Source: Paenibacillus melissococcoides (GTDB lineage: Bacteria; Bacillota; Bacilli; Paenibacillales; Paenibacillaceae). From it: a stretch of 64,000 nucleotides of DNA. Made by a program: the position numbers and the translations under genes. Below the pieces are notes generated by a model. It was not told where the DNA came from and searched no databases. It was given only the letters and a program-made list of their open reading frames with translations. The stretch spans positions 186,001 through 250,000 of the forward strand of contig CALYLO010000012.1 of assembly GCA_944800085.1 (NCBI GenBank), given 5' to 3'. Below are positions 53,537 through 62,217 of this stretch, piece by piece. Within the stretch, counting starts at the first letter, position 1; every line of letters begins with the position of its first letter.

Positions 53537-56500
53537 ATGAACATATTGAAGATTTACATAACAGACCTTCGCAACATTATTAAAAATCCGGCTGCAATCA
53601 TTGTTATTTTGGCGGTAGTTATTCTCCCTTCCTTATATGCCTGGTTCAATATTCTTCCGTCCTGGGATCCGTACGCCAATACGAAGGATGTCTCGGTGGC
53701 CGTTGTCAATCTGGATAAGGGGTCCGAAGTCCAGGATAAAAGCATCAATGTGGGCGAGAAGGTCATCGAATCGTTGAAGGAGAACGATAAATTAGGATGG
53801 CGGTTTGTGGATAAAGAGGAGGCGATGGAAGGCGTCAACCATGGGGATTATTATGCGGCCATCGTCATTCCGGAAGATTTCTCCGAGAAGTTAACCTCTA
53901 TTATTTCAAGTCACCCTGAGAAGGCGGAATTAGATTATTTCATCAATCAGAAGGTCAATGCGATCGCGCCGAAGGTGACATCGGCCGGGGCGACGGGGGT
54001 AACGTCAACGATCCGCAGCAATTTCGTGAAAGAGGCAAACGGCGCCATCTTTGAAATTTTCAACGAGATTGGCGTGGAGCTGGAAGGGAACAAGCCTTCG
54101 ATTCTGAAAATGAAGGACAATCTTTTCAAATTGGAAGAGAATATTCCCGAGATTGAAAGCATGATTCGGAAAGGCCAAGTCGATTTAATAAAAGCGGATG
54201 ACATTATCAAAAAAGCGGAAACGGCGATTTCTTTAATCAAGGATTTCGAAAAAGAGAAAAAAGATGCGGTTGATTCCGATGTGGAACGGTTCCTGGATAA
54301 GGGAGATGAAACCTTTGAGAAGACCATTCCGGTCGTAAAAAAGGATTTGCAGGCCTTGCAAAATACGATGACCGAAATGTCGGCGATGACCGATGCGATT
54401 AATTCCAACCTTGATCTCCGCGTCGTGGAACAAGAGCTGAGCAAAAAAAGCGATGAACTGAATTCGGGGATATGGTCATTGCAGAAGCTGATTACGAGAA
54501 TCGAGGGCGTCAATCAATCTCTTACCACTGGCGGAGTTATGAATGATATTGTTTCCTCGCTGTATGATATGAAAAACAAATTGGAAGATTTGAATGGCCA
54601 ATTGGAGAGAGCGCGCCGCATCGTTGCCGACAATAAAGAGCTGGCTGTGGACAAGCTGAAGGAAATTCAGCGAACGGCACTCAAAATTAATGACTTGATT
54701 GGCCAGTTCCGAACGGATCTGGATAATCGCATCGTCCCAGCGCTGACGAAGGCATTGGATGATGTGGAGCAGGCCGGCAAGCGATACCGGGAGCAATTAA
54801 CCCGCGTGCAGGACCTGATAAAAAAGGCGAAGGATCAGCTTGCGCAGGCCGATGGCAGTACCATTGCCGACAAATGGAAAGAGATTGCGGCCTCGTTATC
54901 CGAAGCGGCAAGCCAACTCGAAAACAGCTTGGGTTCGCTTGATAAACTGATCGAAAAAGTAGAAGAGATCTCCAAATTAACGGGTACCGATTATCAATGG
55001 CTCATTGACATGTTGAATAACATGAAAACGAACGCGGGGAGCTTGCAAGAGCTGCTCGATAAAATCAATAAGGAACTTGAAAAGAACAATGTGCCAGAGC
55101 TTGTGAGCAGTCTGATTGGAAAGTTTTTGGACAAGGCCGAGGTTATGGCCGGCCAATTGGCTGACAGCTATGACAATGTCATCGCCCCGGGATTTAAGTC
55201 AAACCGCAGCACTATCGAGAAACTCATTAACGAGGCGCGCGAAAAATCAGGAAAATTGCAGGATGCCGCCATTTCCGTTGTGAAGTTGACGGATAAATTA
55301 TTGGCCAAAGATTTTAATAAAGTAGAAGATCAGCTTCGAAATGCGGCGGCGCGCACGAAGGATGGCCAAAATGCGATCAGCAAACTCATCGATGTCGCGG
55401 AAAACATGAAACGGTCCGTAGATGACGGGGCGATTGAGGATGTGATTGCGAAGCTTCGGAACATAGAGAGCCGAATGGAAGATATCTCGAAGGCGTTGGT
55501 TCGAGCCAGCGAATTTGCCGGCGACGCGAATAAGCCAACGAAGGATACGCTTAATCAGATTAGCTCGGTGACGAAGGATGCGGCTGCCTCCATCGATGAT
55601 GCGGTGGAGACGATTGATAAGGATGTGGTCCCTGGCTTCCACCGTTCGATGGAAAAATCGCGGCAAGGTCTGGAATTCGTCCGGAAAATTGAAAACGAAC
55701 TGTTCGCCGCGATTCCGAAAATCGAATCGGCCTTGGCCGAGGTGAAGGATAAAGTTCGCTTGGGTGAAACGGAATTAGACAAAGTGAACGGAGAGTTCCC
55801 GGAGGTTAGCAGAAAGGTCAGGGATATTGCCGCCAAAATTCGTTCATTTGAAGAAACGGGCGATTTGGATGAAGTCATCAAGCTGCTGACCGGGGATGCG
55901 GAGCAAGAAAGTGATTTCTTCGCGGAGCCCGTGCTGCTGAAGGAGCATGACCTGTTCCCGATTCCGAACTATGGTTCGGCGATGTCGCCGTTCTTCACGA
56001 CGCTGGCGCTGTGGGTGGGCGGACTGCTCCTGATATCGATGATGATTGTCGATATTGAAAATAAGCATGAGTACAAGAGCTATGAAGCATATTTCGGCCG
56101 GCTGCTTACGTTTCTCACGTTAGGCATCGGGCAGGCGACGATTGTCACGCTGGGCGATATGTTTCTTTTGAAAACCTATGTTCTTCATAAATTTTGGTTT
56201 GTTCTGTTTGGGATATACATCAGTATTATATTCGTCACGATCGTATACACGCTTGTGTCCGTCTTCGGGAATGTCGGGAAAGCATTATCCATCATCCTGC
56301 TCGTATTCCAGCTGGCAAGCTCCGGCGGGACATTTCCGATTCAGATGACACCGGCCTTCTTCCAGAAGCTGCACCCGTTTTTACCGTTTACCCATGCCAT
56401 TACGATTATGAGGGAAGCGGTCGGGGGAATTCTGTGGCCTGTCGTCACGAAGCATATGTTAATCCTGCTTATTTATGTCGGAATTGCGTTCGTGCTGGGA

Positions 56501-56575
56501 GTCGCCTTGAAGAAGACGATCAATAAATCGAGCGATAAATTTTTGCAAAAGGCGAAGAAAAGCAAGCTGCTGTAA
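53537..56575 (+). CDS. YhgE/Pip domain membrane protein (ABC-2 permease-like)
   Basis: The 1012-residue protein has the YhgE/Pip layout: an N-terminal membrane helix (about 17-37) followed by SLYAWFNILPSWDPYANT, a family signature. A long extracytoplasmic region of about 750 residues is largely coiled coil. Five or six C-terminal helices end it (LALWVGGLLLISMMIVDI, ILLVFQLASSGGTFPIQM, LPFTHAITIMREAVGG). Homologues include the phage infection protein Pip of Lactococcus, a phage receptor, and YhgE/YueB-like proteins; YueB of B. subtilis is the SPP1 receptor and part of the type VII secretion apparatus. No ATPase partner lies beside it. ATG 53537. Confidence 0.9.
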   Translation: MNILKIYITDLRNIIKNPAAIIVILAVVILPSLYAWFNILPSWDPYANTKDVSVAVVNLDKGSEVQDKSINVGEKVIESLKENDKLGWRFVDKEEAMEGVNHGDYYAAIVIPEDFSEKLTSIISSHPEKAELDYFINQKVNAIAPKVTSAGATGVTSTIRSNFVKEANGAIFEIFNEIGVELEGNKPSILKMKDNLFKLEENIPEIESMIRKGQVDLIKADDIIKKAETAISLIKDFEKEKKDAVDSDVERFLDKGDETFEKTIPVVKKDLQALQNTMTEMSAMTDAINSNLDLRVVEQELSKKSDELNSGIWSLQKLITRIEGVNQSLTTGGVMNDIVSSLYDMKNKLEDLNGQLERARRIVADNKELAVDKLKEIQRTALKINDLIGQFRTDLDNRIVPALTKALDDVEQAGKRYREQLTRVQDLIKKAKDQLAQADGSTIADKWKEIAASLSEAASQLENSLGSLDKLIEKVEEISKLTGTDYQWLIDMLNNMKTNAGSLQELLDKINKELEKNNVPELVSSLIGKFLDKAEVMAGQLADSYDNVIAPGFKSNRSTIEKLINEAREKSGKLQDAAISVVKLTDKLLAKDFNKVEDQLRNAAARTKDGQNAISKLIDVAENMKRSVDDGAIEDVIAKLRNIESRMEDISKALVRASEFAGDANKPTKDTLNQISSVTKDAAASIDDAVETIDKDVVPGFHRSMEKSRQGLEFVRKIENELFAAIPKIESALAEVKDKVRLGETELDKVNGEFPEVSRKVRDIAAKIRSFEETGDLDEVIKLLTGDAEQESDFFAEPVLLKEHDLFPIPNYGSAMSPFFTTLALWVGGLLLISMMIVDIENKHEYKSYEAYFGRLLTFLTLGIGQATIVTLGDMFLLKTYVLHKFWFVLFGIYISIIFVTIVYTLVSVFGNVGKALSIILLVFQLASSGGTFPIQMTPAFFQKLHPFLPFTHAITIMREAVGGILWPVVTKHMLILLIYVGIAFVLGVALKKTINKSSDKFLQKAKKSKLL

Positions 56576-56655
56576 GGATTTCCAAATTAGGGTTGTCAAT
56601 TGCCGCTGCATCGTATACAATCTAGGTAAATCATTGAATTTAGGCGTTGAGCATG

Positions 56656-56698
56656 AAGCACATGCCATCCCGTGACATCGGGTGGGGTGTGCTTTTTT
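56656..56698 (+). terminator. Intrinsic terminator before comFA
   Basis: AAGCACATGCCATCCCG pairs with CGGGTGGGGTGTGCTT with small defects, followed by six T. It ends the yhgE-like transcript 80-120 bases after its stop. Confidence 0.8.
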
Positions 56699-56785
56699 GT
56701 TGTCTGTTGGTATTGGCCGGGATGAGGCTGTGCTTCCAACAGTACATGCACAGGCGCCGTGGAATTAAGGAAGGAGAGGGAACGG

Positions 56786-57934
56786 GTGCAAGTAAGAGTT
56801 TACGCCGTAAGAACGGAGACCGGATGGCATATGGGGATGACGTTGGATTGGCGCGTAGATGCAGGCTACTGGTTGTCGGAGGACAGAGGGAAGCGAAGAG
56901 GAATGAAGCTGGTCGTGCTCCAGCCTGCCCTGCCGATATTTATCGGGTTGGCGATGCTTGAGGACTTCGCCGAGTGCGAGGAGATGGATCAGTGGGGGAA
57001 GCGGGGGTGGACGAAATATTACCGCGATGCGCTGCATAGCTATCGTGAATTGTTGTATCTGTTCACCGATTCCGATCGTCATGGGGAGGAGGAATGGTTC
57101 ACGGTGATGATATTGGAAGGGCCGGATACAGAACCGAATGCGCAGGCGGTGAAGGAACGTCAGCAGGAGGCGTATCAGGTAGCGGAAAGCGCGGCAGTGT
57201 ACCGGATCGAAGAGAGAGCGACCCGGCGGGCGCCCGCTCTTGAACGGTTGCCGGAGGCGGGCGGCGTGCTGCGCGCTTCGCTGCAAGCGGATGCATGGCA
57301 GTTGGCGGAAGCGCTGCAGGGCAGGCTCGTCTCGGACGAAGAGCTTGTATCCCTTATGGAAGATAAGGGCTGGCACGGATGGATTCCGCTCAGGCATACG
57401 TTCGTTCAACTGGGATGTCTCCATGGCTGGCTGGAAGTGCGTGCGGGCATTATGCCGGTGGAGGAAGAGGGCAAGCGCTGGGCAAGCAAGGCGATGTCCC
57501 GTTGGCGAACGGCTTCCGCCGCCGTATATCGGTGCAACCGATGCGGCAGCATGGAGGATATGACGGTATCCGCCTGCGCTTCCTGCGGCATCATGGAATG
57601 CCGGACTTGCACGCACTGTCTGAATCTGGGACGCATTCGATCCTGCTCGCTGCTCGTAGCAGGATCTTCCTTCCGCCCGCCGGCGGCAGCGTCAGGGACA
57701 GCGAGACGAGAAGAAGATCTCGGACCGCGTCTCGCGAAATGGGGATTGGCTCCGGCCCAAGAGGCCGCCAGTAGGGATGCGCTGCGGTATATCGCTTCGG
57801 TGCGGCGGGACATCGATGGCGGACGTTCTCATGGTTCGGGACAACCCGTGGCGGGTTCCTTTCTGCTCTGGGCCGTGACCGGGGCGGGGAAGACGGAAAT
57901 GGTCTTACCTCTAACCAGACAAACCTTGATATAA
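56786..57934 (+). pseudogene. comFA: comFA 5' part, interrupted at the Walker A motif by a prophage
   Basis: ComFA is the ATP-driven helicase-like protein that helps pull single-stranded DNA through the competence membrane channel. This fragment of 382 codons starts at GTG 56786 after AAGGAGAGG. It keeps the variable N-terminal domain and the four-cysteine zinc motif (YRCNRCGSMED, CASCGIMECRTCTHC). It stops soon after Walker A (AVTGAGKTEMV, GAGKT at 57881-57895). The normal protein continues for several hundred residues with the DEAD/helicase motor. The nine codons after MV (LPLTRQTLI) are probably phage-derived. The remainder should lie at the other prophage end, outside the window. Competence should be blocked while the prophage is inserted. 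Confidence 0.85.
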
Positions 57935-57983
57935 TAACGGTTATAAGGCGTATTTGCATACTGTGACCATATTTTGACCATAC
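57881..57983. other. Presumed attL, host-prophage junction within comFA
   Basis: Host coding sequence with high GC runs to about 57904 (GGGGAAGACGGAAATGGT), then composition turns AT-rich up to the integrase stop at 57984. Integrase gene and junction are adjacent, as usual. The core of attachment is likely in the conserved Walker A codons; its exact extent needs attR or an uninserted comFA. Confidence 0.6.
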
Positions 57984-59171
57984 TTAGATGCTGTTGATGA
58001 GTTTATCAAACTTATCGACCGCATCCTTTTTTAATTGCTTGGTAACATGTAGGTAAACAGTTCGGGTGATCTTCTCGTCTTTTTGGCCAAGTCTTTCCAT
58101 GATTTCTGTCAGTCCTACTCCAGCCTCGGCAAGAAGTGACGTATGCGTATGTCTTAGGGAATGCGGGGTAAGGGAGTCACTAAAACCGGATATTTTGAGT
58201 AATCTTTTCAAACGCTGCTCAATCACTTTCGGTTTTTCCGGGTACCCATAAAATTTAGTAAGTTTTGCAAAGATGAAGTCACCGTCGTAGTATTCTTTTC
58301 GGTATTGCATCTTCACTATATTTTGAAGGGCCTTCAATTTTTTTAATTCCTCTACAACCATGTCATTTATTAATATCACTCTCTTTGAGGTTGTTGTTTT
58401 CGGAGTATTCAAAGTATATTTAGCGGTGTTATTTGTCTTATTCCAGTAAGTCTTAGTTATACTTATGCTCTTCTCTTCAAAATTGACATCCTTCCACTTC
58501 AAGGCACATAATTCCCCCACGCGCATACCTGTATAAGCTAGGGTTAGGAAAGTAGCATAATCTTTATCCATCCCATGTTCTTTTGCAGTCTGGAGAAAAC
58601 GGACCAATTCGTCCTTCTCAAAATATTTCGGAAGTTCTTCGTACTTTTCAAGTTCCTCTACAGTTTTAGTAAAAGCCGGGATTGTTGCCCCTTCAGTTGG
58701 GTTAACTTTGATTATATCTAATTCGTGGGCCTTTCCGAAAAGCATCTTGGCAGTGGCGTGGGTGCTTGTGATCGTCTCTTTTGAATAACCACTCTCCTTC
58801 AAAGAAATTAAGTAGTTTTGATACATTTCCTTGGTTACATCTTTTAACATAATGTGTTGAAAAGACTTCAGCAGTCTTCGAATACAGACTTCTCTTGATT
58901 GAACTGTGGAGACTTTAACATTCTTGGTGCTGCTATAAATCTTGAGCCACTTAGGAGCGAATTCCGAGAACGTAGTATCCTTTTCGCTAACAAATGTTCC
59001 GTTGGCTACCTGTAGCTCCACTATGGCGGCATCCAGTTGGGCCTCCTTTTTTGAATTAAACCCCCTCTTGGTTGAAGGTTTCTTTTTCCCGGTTAGGGGA
59101 TCAACTGCCCCATAATACTTGTACATCCACTTGTAACCGTCTTTGGTTTTGTACTTCTGGAAACTTGCCAT
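57984..59171 (-). CDS. int: Phage tyrosine-type integrase
   Basis: The product is about 395 residues when started at ATG 59171, which has GGAGG nine or so bases upstream. It has an N-terminal AP2-like arm-binding part (MASFQKYKTKDGYKWMYKYY), a SAM-like core-binding domain and a catalytic domain with Arg in YTGMRVGELCALKW, HSLRHTH and the nucleophile Tyr in RTVYLHVT. It is of the Tn916/phage integrase group. The C-terminus ends right at the comFA junction, so it is the enzyme that would insert and excise this element. It is apparently intact. Confidence 0.93.
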   Translation of the reverse strand: MASFQKYKTKDGYKWMYKYYGAVDPLTGKKKPSTKRGFNSKKEAQLDAAIVELQVANGTFVSEKDTTFSEFAPKWLKIYSSTKNVKVSTVQSREVCIRRLLKSFQHIMLKDVTKEMYQNYLISLKESGYSKETITSTHATAKMLFGKAHELDIIKVNPTEGATIPAFTKTVEELEKYEELPKYFEKDELVRFLQTAKEHGMDKDYATFLTLAYTGMRVGELCALKWKDVNFEEKSISITKTYWNKTNNTAKYTLNTPKTTTSKRVILINDMVVEELKKLKALQNIVKMQYRKEYYDGDFIFAKLTKFYGYPEKPKVIEQRLKRLLKISGFSDSLTPHSLRHTHTSLLAEAGVGLTEIMERLGQKDEKITRTVYLHVTKQLKKDAVDKFDKLINSI

Positions 59172-59208
59172 ATTCTGCCCTCCCATAATTGATGAATGTT
59201 GTAACGCT

Positions 59209-59230
59209 CTAGCTTGGAGGATCAAGCTAG
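59209..59230. repeat. Perfect hairpin between repressor and integrase genes
   Basis: CTAGCTTG (59209-59216) and CAAGCTAG (59223-59230) surround six bases. It lies between the repressor stop and the integrase ribosome binding site on the reverse strand. It could end part of the repressor transcript or control integrase expression; the T-rich side is on the forward strand. Confidence 0.5.
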
Positions 59231-59236
59231 TTGTTT

Positions 59237-60178
59237 TTAGTTATCAGTATCTAATGAAAACTCGACTGACTTAACAATACCAATAAAATCAAACTCGGCT
59301 TCCTCGGCGGCGGTAATTGTAATTGGAGGATATTTGGAATTTTCTGATTGCAGTATATATCCCGTGTTCGTTTTGAAAACTCGTCTAATTAGTACTTCCT
59401 CATTATAGGTCAAAGCGTAAATTTTCCCATCAGAAATAATGAAACTTCCCTCATCTTCATCTATTACGCCATCGCCATCTATTTGACAAAACAGTTTTGC
59501 GCCTGTGTTAATACCGGCCCCGGCCATGCTATCGTCATCTGCGATTATATAAATGTATTGGCCGAATCTAATTTTGCTGGTCGGCACCCATTCATACCCT
59601 TCCTCACCGGTTCTCAAGTCCAAAAGTTTAATTCTATTTATCGAACCTTCTTGAATAGTTCTAATTGTTTTATTGATTCGCTCAGGGTCTATTCCAGCTT
59701 CTTCCCCAATATTTTTTAGCAAATGCGGGTGAGAAAACACAATTCTGTTATAATGGTTGATAACAAAATCGATTCTTTCCTCGTAGGGGATATTTTTTAT
59801 TTTTTGAACTTGATCCGAGATTTCCTTCGAGATCTCCTCATTTGTCATATCACCCCATTTCTCATAATCTACAGTGAATGCAGCTACATACGCAGTGTAA
59901 GAATCTAGTTTACTTAAATAGTGAGAGATTACTCCACGCACCTCTTCAGGAGCGCGTTCAATGTAGCCGGCAGCTATCAAAGGCTCGGGGTCCCCGCCAG
60001 TAACTTCTGCAAGGACTCGCGATATAGAATCATCAGGAGCGGGGCGTTGGCCTAGTCGGAGTTTGCTAATATATGTTGAGTGAATTGTGACACCACGATC
60101 TTCGCATTCTTTTACAATCTGTTCCAATGTTTTTCCTGAATTAGCGATATACTCTTTTAATATCTCTGAGTAAGTCAA
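59237..60178 (-). CDS. CI-like phage repressor: helix-turn-helix plus S24 domain with Lys-to-Arg change
   Basis: This 313-residue protein has an XRE-like N-terminal DNA-binding domain (LEQIVKECEDRGVTIHSTYI, SKLRLGQRPAPD), a long helical middle and a C-terminal LexA/CI S24 domain. The catalytic serine is present (Ser217 in ADDDSMAG). Aligning EEVLIRRVFK with lambda CI FTFKKLIRD, anchored on the following YP pair 19 residues on, puts Arg265 at the place of the catalytic lysine (CI Lys192). RecA-stimulated self-cleavage is therefore doubtful. It is transcribed leftwards, diverging from the cro-like gene with operator sites between. ATG 60178 follows AAGGAGTG. Confidence 0.88.
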   Translation of the reverse strand: MTYSEILKEYIANSGKTLEQIVKECEDRGVTIHSTYISKLRLGQRPAPDDSISRVLAEVTGGDPEPLIAAGYIERAPEEVRGVISHYLSKLDSYTAYVAAFTVDYEKWGDMTNEEISKEISDQVQKIKNIPYEERIDFVINHYNRIVFSHPHLLKNIGEEAGIDPERINKTIRTIQEGSINRIKLLDLRTGEEGYEWVPTSKIRFGQYIYIIADDDSMAGAGINTGAKLFCQIDGDGVIDEDEGSFIISDGKIYALTYNEEVLIRRVFKTNTGYILQSENSKYPPITITAAEEAEFDFIGIVKSVEFSLDTDN

Positions 60179-60219
60179 CTCGTTTCACTCCTTAAATAAA
60201 AAGACTCTTTACAAATAGG

Positions 60220-60237
60220 CTAGACAAATATGCCTAG
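60220..60237. promoter_or_regulatory. Operator-like site O1
   Basis: CTAGACAAATATGCCTAG, an 18-base dyad, 42 bases upstream of the repressor start. It shares the CTAGACA half-site with O2, O3 and O4. Confidence 0.6.
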
Positions 60238-60244
60238 ATACATA

Positions 60245-60262
60245 CTAGCCTGATTTGTCTGT
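60245..60262. promoter_or_regulatory. Operator-like site O2
   Basis: CTAGCCTGATTTGTCTGT, the same dyad in reverse orientation with a degenerate right end. It lies just upstream of the cro -35 box. Confidence 0.5.
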
Positions 60263-60263
60263 C

Positions 60264-60293
60264 TTGACAAGCCCCAAACACGTGTGCTATCTT
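60264..60293 (+). promoter_or_regulatory. Rightward early promoter (cro promoter)
   Basis: TTGACA (60264-60269), 18-base spacer, TATCTT (60288-60293). It is bracketed by operator sites O2 and O3, as expected for a repressible early promoter. Confidence 0.6.
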
Positions 60294-60297
60294 CACA

Positions 60298-60315
60298 TTA
60301 GACAAAACAGTCTAG
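60298..60315. promoter_or_regulatory. Operator-like site O3
   Basis: TTAGACAAAACAGTCTAG, an 18-base dyad that begins four bases after the -10 box and overlaps the predicted transcription start of the cro-like gene. Confidence 0.6.
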
Positions 60316-60337
60316 TTCATAGTTAGGAGGTGAGACA

Positions 60338-60553
60338 GTGGCGGAGAAGCACCCCAACAAGCTACGCGAACTGCGTAAAAAGTCAGGTTACACGCAAGAA
60401 AGATTAGGAAAGCAGTTTAAGAAACAAAAGGATTTTACTGTTATATCAAGGTGGGAGAGAGGGGTTGTTCGTCCTTCGGCGAGCCATCTTATTGAGTTAT
60501 GCAAAATATTAGAGGTTGATGATCCATCGGATATTTTTTTTGAAATTAACTAG
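60338..60553 (+). CDS. Cro-like XRE family regulator
   Basis: This 71-residue protein is a single helix-turn-helix domain (LRELRKKSGYTQERLGKQF, then VISRWERGVVRPSASHLIEL). GTG 60338 follows AGGAGGTG. It is the first gene of the rightward phage operon and the natural opponent of the repressor. Its stop codon lies inside operator-like site O4. Confidence 0.85.
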   Translation: MAEKHPNKLRELRKKSGYTQERLGKQFKKQKDFTVISRWERGVVRPSASHLIELCKILEVDDPSDIFFEIN

Positions 60554-60567
60554 ACAGATTAGTCTGG
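60550..60567. promoter_or_regulatory. Operator-like site O4 overlapping the cro stop codon
   Basis: CTAGACAGATTAGTCTGG matches O1 and O3 in both half-sites; the TAG of the first half is the stop codon of the cro-like gene. No promoter stands next to it, so it may act by DNA looping or as a roadblock. Confidence 0.5.
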
Positions 60568-60609
60568 CTCGTTAGTGAGTGTACATACATTCAGAAGGGG
60601 GGTACGAAG

Positions 60610-60933
60610 TTGAACTCTTCCCCAATTTTTCAAGTGATTGTAGACAAAGACTTTGTACAACGACTTGCAAAAGAAGAAGTCAAGCGCTTGGTTGAAGAAA
60701 CTGGCGCGGGCACCTGGTGGGATTTGAAGAGGCTTGAAGCCGAAACATGCCGTAAGCGGGATTGGTTGATCGAGAACATACTTCTTAATCCACGATTCAA
60801 AGAAGAAATGAAGCTTATTACGAACGGCTGCGACAACGGCCGCTGGATGTTCAGGGCTGCAGGAATGAGGGCATTCTTGGACAAGCATTTTCAGGAGCTT
60901 AACGGCAAGCCTATGCGGGCTGGCGTTGGGTGA
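60610..60933 (+). CDS. DUF771 domain phage protein
   Basis: The 107-residue product has the DUF771 pattern GTWWDLKRLEAETCRKRDWL and IENILLNPRFKEEM, common in the early region of Gram-positive phages just after cro. TTG 60610 follows AGAAGGGGGG. The family looks like a small DNA-binding (helix-turn-helix-like) protein; function unknown. Confidence 0.8.
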   Translation: MNSSPIFQVIVDKDFVQRLAKEEVKRLVEETGAGTWWDLKRLEAETCRKRDWLIENILLNPRFKEEMKLITNGCDNGRWMFRAAGMRAFLDKHFQELNGKPMRAGVG

Positions 60934-60942
60934 CTAGTGGAA

Positions 60943-60967
60943 AGGGTGTAGCCTCAACCGACACCCT
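60943..60967 (+). repeat. Short hairpin in the phage early operon
   Basis: AGGGTGT pairs with ACACCCT around 11 bases. There is no T tract, so it is not a clear terminator; it lies between the DUF771 gene and the next gene. Confidence 0.4.
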
Positions 60968-61015
60968 GGCAAGCAGGCATGAAGTGATGACTAAATTAAT
61001 AGGAGGGCTATAGAA

Positions 61016-61243
61016 ATGATGCAGTTGCCAGATGTACAGGATACGGCTGTCGTAGAAGAAATAATCGACTTCTGCCCAGCATGCCGCAGGGCTATTGTTT
61101 TCGGTCAGGAAGCATGGGAGATCGGCCCGGAGCTGGTATGCTCTAGGGTTTCATGCATTCTCAAGCAGATAAAGGCCGAAAAGAAAAGATCCGGAATGGT
61201 TTCTCATTTTGTACCGCCTGAACGATACAGAAGAACGCAATAA
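61016..61243 (+). CDS. Small phage protein with a possible zinc-binding site
   Basis: Seventy-five residues with a CPAC pair (DFCPACRRAI) and two later cysteines (LVCSRVSCIL), spaced like a zinc ribbon. AGGAGGGC precedes ATG 61016. I recognise no family. Confidence 0.6.
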   Translation: MMQLPDVQDTAVVEEIIDFCPACRRAIVFGQEAWEIGPELVCSRVSCILKQIKAEKKRSGMVSHFVPPERYRRTQ

Positions 61244-61317
61244 GATGACCTAGCGGTGCACGAGGTCATTGATTCCGTGAGCGAAAATGATGGCAGCTAA
61301 GGTGGTGAGGGAGATAG

Positions 61318-62217
61318 TTGAATAGTCTTTGTGTATTGGCGAATGAACTTCATGAACAAGCAGTGGCGGACTTCAAGGTATCTGAACGATTCGCATACAG
61401 CTTCATAATGAAAGTGAAGCGGATCAGGGATGAGCGCTTGTACAAAGAACTTGGTTATTCTTCATTTGATAACTATTGCGAAACGGCATGGAAAACCAAG
61501 CGCGATTTTATGGATCAGAGAATTCAAATAGCGGAATCGTTTGGTGAGACACACTTTGCCGATACGTATCGGCAATTAGGCCACAGTAAGTCCTTACTGC
61601 TCGCCAGAATGGAACCGGATTTGAGGCAGAAGGTCGAATCCAAAGTTGATGTCAGCGAAGCGACGGTTAGACAGCTTAAAGAAGTACAGAAAAGGATTGA
61701 AGAAGAGCAATTAAAGGCGGAGGCCGAACGACGTGCTAAACAGGCTGAAATGGAAAAACAAACGGCAATCCAACAGCATTCCGATGAGCGAGAAAAGCTT
61801 CTAGCACAACTTGATGCTATGAGAAAAGAAGGGGCCTCGGATTCTCCAGAAATTCTACAACGAGTCAAAGAACTGGAGCAGCAGCTTGAACTTCGGGCTA
61901 ATCTTCTAAAAAAGGCGGAGCAAGAGCTTGAGGCTCTCAAACTCCGAGACACGTCCGATTATGACGAAGATGAAGCGAAACGTCAGCGCCAGAAACTTCA
62001 ACACGAGGCCGACTATAACGTTCTCGAGCTTCGAGTACACATTACACGCCTTCTTGAGAAGACGGCTATCACAGGCTATATGCAGGGGGCATTAGCTAAG
62101 GCAGATCCTGCAGTAAAAGAAATGATGTTTGAAAGTATCGAAATGTTGGAGAATTTCACAACTCAAATCAAGGCGGCACTGAATGGCCGGATAATAGGAG
62201 GTAATTTGCATGAGTAA
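61318..62217 (+). CDS. Coiled-coil phage protein, unknown function
   Basis: The 299-residue product begins at TTG 61318. Its N-terminal third resembles DNA-associated phage proteins with a helical ELGYSSFDNYCETAWKTKR segment. Then comes a long Glu/Lys/Ala-rich coiled coil (about residues 120-225) and a helical C-terminus. It overlaps the next gene by eight bases, which implies coupled expression. I cannot assign a function with confidence. Confidence 0.65.
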   Translation: MNSLCVLANELHEQAVADFKVSERFAYSFIMKVKRIRDERLYKELGYSSFDNYCETAWKTKRDFMDQRIQIAESFGETHFADTYRQLGHSKSLLLARMEPDLRQKVESKVDVSEATVRQLKEVQKRIEEEQLKAEAERRAKQAEMEKQTAIQQHSDEREKLLAQLDAMRKEGASDSPEILQRVKELEQQLELRANLLKKAEQELEALKLRDTSDYDEDEAKRQRQKLQHEADYNVLELRVHITRLLEKTAITGYMQGALAKADPAVKEMMFESIEMLENFTTQIKAALNGRIIGGNLHE

